A stretch of 64,000 nucleotides of DNA from Pseudobutyrivibrio xylanivorans (GTDB lineage Bacteria; Bacillota; Clostridia; Lachnospirales; Lachnospiraceae). A model generated the notes under the pieces. That model did no database searches. It saw nothing but the letters and a program-made list of their open reading frames with translations, and had not been told where the DNA came from. The translations under genes and the position numbers were made by a program. The stretch lies in contig NZ_CP043028.1 of the NCBI RefSeq assembly GCF_008935055.1, forward strand, positions 1 to 64,000, in the 5' to 3' direction. Each line of letters starts with the position of its first letter. The first letter of the stretch is position 1. Positions 61,850 through 64,000 of the stretch are shown one piece after another.

Positions 61850-62836
61850 ATGTACACTACAGCAAACAAGAAAATGCTCAATATGCTTATATTAGAAATC
61901 CTAAAGCAGTATACGGATGAGAATCATGGACTTACGCAGCAAGAGATATTGAAGTTGCTTGAGCAAAACTATGATGTTCAGTGCGATCGTCGTTCCGTTA
62001 AGGCAAATGTGTTATCTCTGAAAGAAATGGGATATGACATATCTATGGAAAACGGGTATCGGCTTGTCTCTCGAGAATTTGATGATGCTGAACTAAGGAT
62101 TCTTATAGATAGTGTTCTGTTTTCTAAGTCGATTTCTACTAAGCAAGCAAAAAATCTGATAGGTAAACTTAGAGGGATGTCCAGCAAATACTTTAATGCT
62201 AAGGTGACACATGTAAGTAATTTACCTGAATTGCAGCATACAGACAATAAACAGGCAGTGTATGCTCTCGATGTAATCAACGATGCTATATCTGCCAAGC
62301 GTCAAATATCTTTTATTTATAATGTTTATGGAACAGATTTTAAGCTTCATCCTAAACGAAAAGAGCCCTATATTGTAAATCCTTATCAAATGATTGCTAA
62401 TAATGGAAAGTTTTATCTAGTTGCCAACGTGGATAAGCATGATAACGTGATTCACTTTAGAGTAGACAAGATTACAGACGTGAAGATGCTTGATTCTAAA
62501 GTGAAGCCTATGAAAATGGTACATGGACTTGAGAATGGATTTAATCTTCCTAAGCACATGGCTGAACATACATATATGTTTAGCGGTGATTCAGCTTATG
62601 TGAAGATGTCCGTTGAGAAGTTTTTGATGTCTGATTTAGTGGACTGGTTTGGTAAAGATTTTCAGATACTAAAAGAGGAAGAAAATACCCTTGAAATAAG
62701 AGTTTATACAAATGAAAGGGCAATAAGATTTTGGGCACTGCAGTATGGCCCTTATGTAGAAGTTTTGGAGCCTCAAGCACTAAGAAGGCAACTGAAGGAT
62801 GATGTTAAAGTGATGGTAAATAAATATATGGATTAG
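61850..62836 (+). CDS. WYL-domain transcriptional regulator
   Basis: 328 residues: a winged helix-turn-helix (LTQQEILKLLEQNYDVQCDR, RRSVKANVLSLKEMGYDI) and a WYL domain (about 145-225: ISFIYNVYG, RKEPYIVNPYQMIANNGKFY, LVANVD, HFRVDKI) followed by a WCX-like end. Regulators of this type (for example CapW/BrxR) repress phage-defence genes and respond to nucleic acid or nucleotide signals. Here it likely binds the TGTRCA-N6-TGYACA sites. Confidence 0.9.
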   Translation: MYTTANKKMLNMLILEILKQYTDENHGLTQQEILKLLEQNYDVQCDRRSVKANVLSLKEMGYDISMENGYRLVSREFDDAELRILIDSVLFSKSISTKQAKNLIGKLRGMSSKYFNAKVTHVSNLPELQHTDNKQAVYALDVINDAISAKRQISFIYNVYGTDFKLHPKRKEPYIVNPYQMIANNGKFYLVANVDKHDNVIHFRVDKITDVKMLDSKVKPMKMVHGLENGFNLPKHMAEHTYMFSGDSAYVKMSVEKFLMSDLVDWFGKDFQILKEEENTLEIRVYTNERAIRFWALQYGPYVEVLEPQALRRQLKDDVKVMVNKYMD

Positions 62837-62839
62837 TAA

Positions 62840-62857
62840 TGTGCAAAAAAATGTACA
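62840..62857. promoter_or_regulatory. Island operator, copy 3 (TGTGCA-AAAAAA-TGTACA)
   Basis: Lies 3 bases after the WYL stop and about 38 bp upstream of the HAD-like gene. It shares the downstream extension ATAGTCTTTGCTA partly with copy 1. Confidence 0.6.
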
Positions 62858-62895
62858 TAGTCTTTGCTACTATTAAGACAGTGGAGGTAAAGTAC

Positions 62896-63219
62896 ATGGT
62901 TTTTGCAGTAGATTTTGATGGGACATTAAGTTTTGGCAAGTGGCCCGAGTGTGGTCCAGCTAATGAAGGATTAATAGACTTTCTTAATAAAAGACGACAG
63001 CTTGGCGATAAGATTATTCTTTGGACTTGTAGAGAGGGTGCAAATTTAGACCTAGCTGTAGAGTGGTGTCAAAATAAAGGACTGAATTTTGATGCAGTAA
63101 ATGATAATTTGCCGGATGTTATTGAAAAATACGGTGGTAATAGTAGGAAAGTAAGTTGCGATTTTTATATAGACGATAGGGCGGTATCAAGTTGTGTCTA
63201 TAAATTGTTGGAGGCGTAA
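62896..63219 (+). CDS. HAD-like hydrolase (BT0820 type)
   Basis: 107 residues from ATG 62896 (GGAGG 8 bases upstream), not the upstream ATG at 62839. It has FAVDFDGTLSFG (HAD motif I, DxD), KIILWTCREG (motif II Thr), and YIDDRAV (motif IV). These short HAD proteins are often found in phage and mobile DNA and act on small phosphate substrates (family knowledge). It is followed 3 bp later by a restriction-enzyme-like gene. Confidence 0.85.
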   Translation: MVFAVDFDGTLSFGKWPECGPANEGLIDFLNKRRQLGDKIILWTCREGANLDLAVEWCQNKGLNFDAVNDNLPDVIEKYGGNSRKVSCDFYIDDRAVSSCVYKLLEA

Positions 63220-63222
63220 ATT

Positions 63223-64000
63223 ATGGGAAAGAAAGCATTTGATAAACGAGTCCGTGAAGCAATGGGAAATCAAATCCCTAATTATTTAACAGGTGGAAAG
63301 TGGAAAGGAATAGCATATTCCCACATTTATCTAAAAATCGAAGATAATTTTATTGACGGCAAGGAACCCATTAAGTGTGATTTAAAAGGAAATCTTTCTG
63401 GTTCTGATATGAAGGGAAAGTACCATGTTGGAGCTAATCATGTTAATTCTTCTCAAATAATGTGCATGAATTTTTTCAAAAAATTCTTTGAAAAGACTGA
63501 ATGGGAAGAATATTTACTTACTGCACTTAGAAAGATTGGGGTTCAAATGGGGAGTAATCAAATAGAAAATGCTACCTTTGAATTTGAACCTTGTCATAAG
63601 GAAGGGACTAATTTTGATTTCTATATGGAAATGGAAGATGGTTCACATATATCATTTGAAATAAAGTTTACAGAGCCCGATTTTGGTGGACTTAACCCAG
63701 ATAAAAATGATCCTACCAAATATGATAGAAAATGGAAGGAAATCTATAGTTCTTTGGTTGATGAGTGCCCTTTCCTTAATTGTAGTAAAGATGAATTTTA
63801 TGGCAATCCTAGAAAAAAATATTATCAGATAAATAGAAATATCTGTTATGCACGCAAAGGCGATGTAGTTTTGTTTCTTACACCTAAAGCGAATAATGCA
63901 TGCGGTATAGATCGAGGAAGGAATTATATTGATTCAATAACGGAGAAGTATCCAAATATTAGAAACATCTATTGGGAAGAATTGGTAAAGGCACTGATGG
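63223..64000 (+). CDS. PGN_0703-type restriction endonuclease-like protein, 3' end beyond window
   Basis: ATG 63223 follows GGAGG by 9 bases, and the frame stays open to the window end (259 codons, no stop). HVNSSQIMCMNFFKKFFE matches the SSQ..N.F motif of the PGN_0703 family of putative restriction enzymes. The nuclease pattern is NFDFYMEMEDGSHISFEIKF (D then E-x-K at about 146-161). It completes the island of nuclease and ATPase genes. Only its final part is missing. Confidence 0.75.
   Translation, partial: MGKKAFDKRVREAMGNQIPNYLTGGKWKGIAYSHIYLKIEDNFIDGKEPIKCDLKGNLSGSDMKGKYHVGANHVNSSQIMCMNFFKKFFEKTEWEEYLLTALRKIGVQMGSNQIENATFEFEPCHKEGTNFDFYMEMEDGSHISFEIKFTEPDFGGLNPDKNDPTKYDRKWKEIYSSLVDECPFLNCSKDEFYGNPRKKYYQINRNICYARKGDVVLFLTPKANNACGIDRGRNYIDSITEKYPNIRNIYWEELVKALM

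Overview
The window is AT-rich, with low-GC Gram-positive gene style: strong AGGAGG ribosome sites, frequent GTG/TTG starts, and rho-independent terminators. The protein families point to a Firmicute, most likely a Lachnospiraceae member such as Butyrivibrio or a relative; the genus is inference. An iteron-type Rep_3 initiator, a ParA partition operon, a MobV relaxase and many paralogous accessory genes suggest a large plasmid or chromid rather than an ordinary chromosome segment.

Layout. 0-8.2 kb: a transposase remnant, then metabolic cargo: a DUF134-NifX fusion, a YeiH-type exporter with its divergent LysR regulator, a membrane protein, a truncated DUF4186 gene, a Dabb protein, a PIN/NYN-like nuclease, a DUF985 cupin, an FMN oxidoreductase, and a coupled pair of unknown genes. 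8.5-20 kb: an unknown gene, a complete type I restriction-modification operon (hsdR-hsdM-hsdS), a lone RNase H-like protein, and a divergent single-TRD hsdS/hsdM-like pair whose upstream region holds 25-bp repeats and a 12-G tract. 20.3-24.3 kb: a three-gene cassette (exported surface protein, lipoprotein with a C-terminal nuclease-like toxin domain, probable immunity protein) bounded by 36-bp direct repeats. 24.4-29 kb: an unknown gene, a GC-rich structured segment that may be an RNA, an orphan antitoxin-like gene, a MobV relaxase with a partner, and a GCCCA-repeat array, perhaps the remains of an integrated small mobilizable plasmid. 29-33 kb: two HNH proteins and small unknown genes.

33-45 kb is the replication and partition core: a second RNase H-like gene, a variant ParA with four 10-bp repeats, a recombinase-like protein lacking catalytic residues, the Rep initiator with a long iteron array, a ParA/partner operon next to an AT-rich array of 9-nt period, then rightward genes including an XRE regulator overlapping another iteron array and an ATPase-nuclease. 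A shared palindrome (ATTCAAC-N5-GTTGAAT) precedes three transcription units at 33.2, 41.6 and 44.7 kb and may define a plasmid regulon.

45-64 kb: a large SF2 helicase, a two-gene unit with a phospholipase-D-like/AAA+ protein and a resolvase-like protein, a Fic protein, a second Dabb gene, an SOS-type repair operon (Y-family polymerase, SRAP/HMCES protein, DnaQ-like exonuclease, two LexA-like boxes), and a probable defence island to the right edge. The island has a CbbX/SpoVK-like AAA+ protein, a PD-(D/E)XK protein, a WYL regulator, a HAD-like hydrolase and a PGN_0703-type restriction enzyme cut by the window end; three copies of a TGTRCA-N6-TGYACA palindrome precede its transcription units. 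The best candidates for undescribed systems are this WYL island, the PLD-AAA+ pair, the minimal type I-like pair with its G tract, the lipoprotein-toxin cassette and the structured RNA at 25.3 kb.
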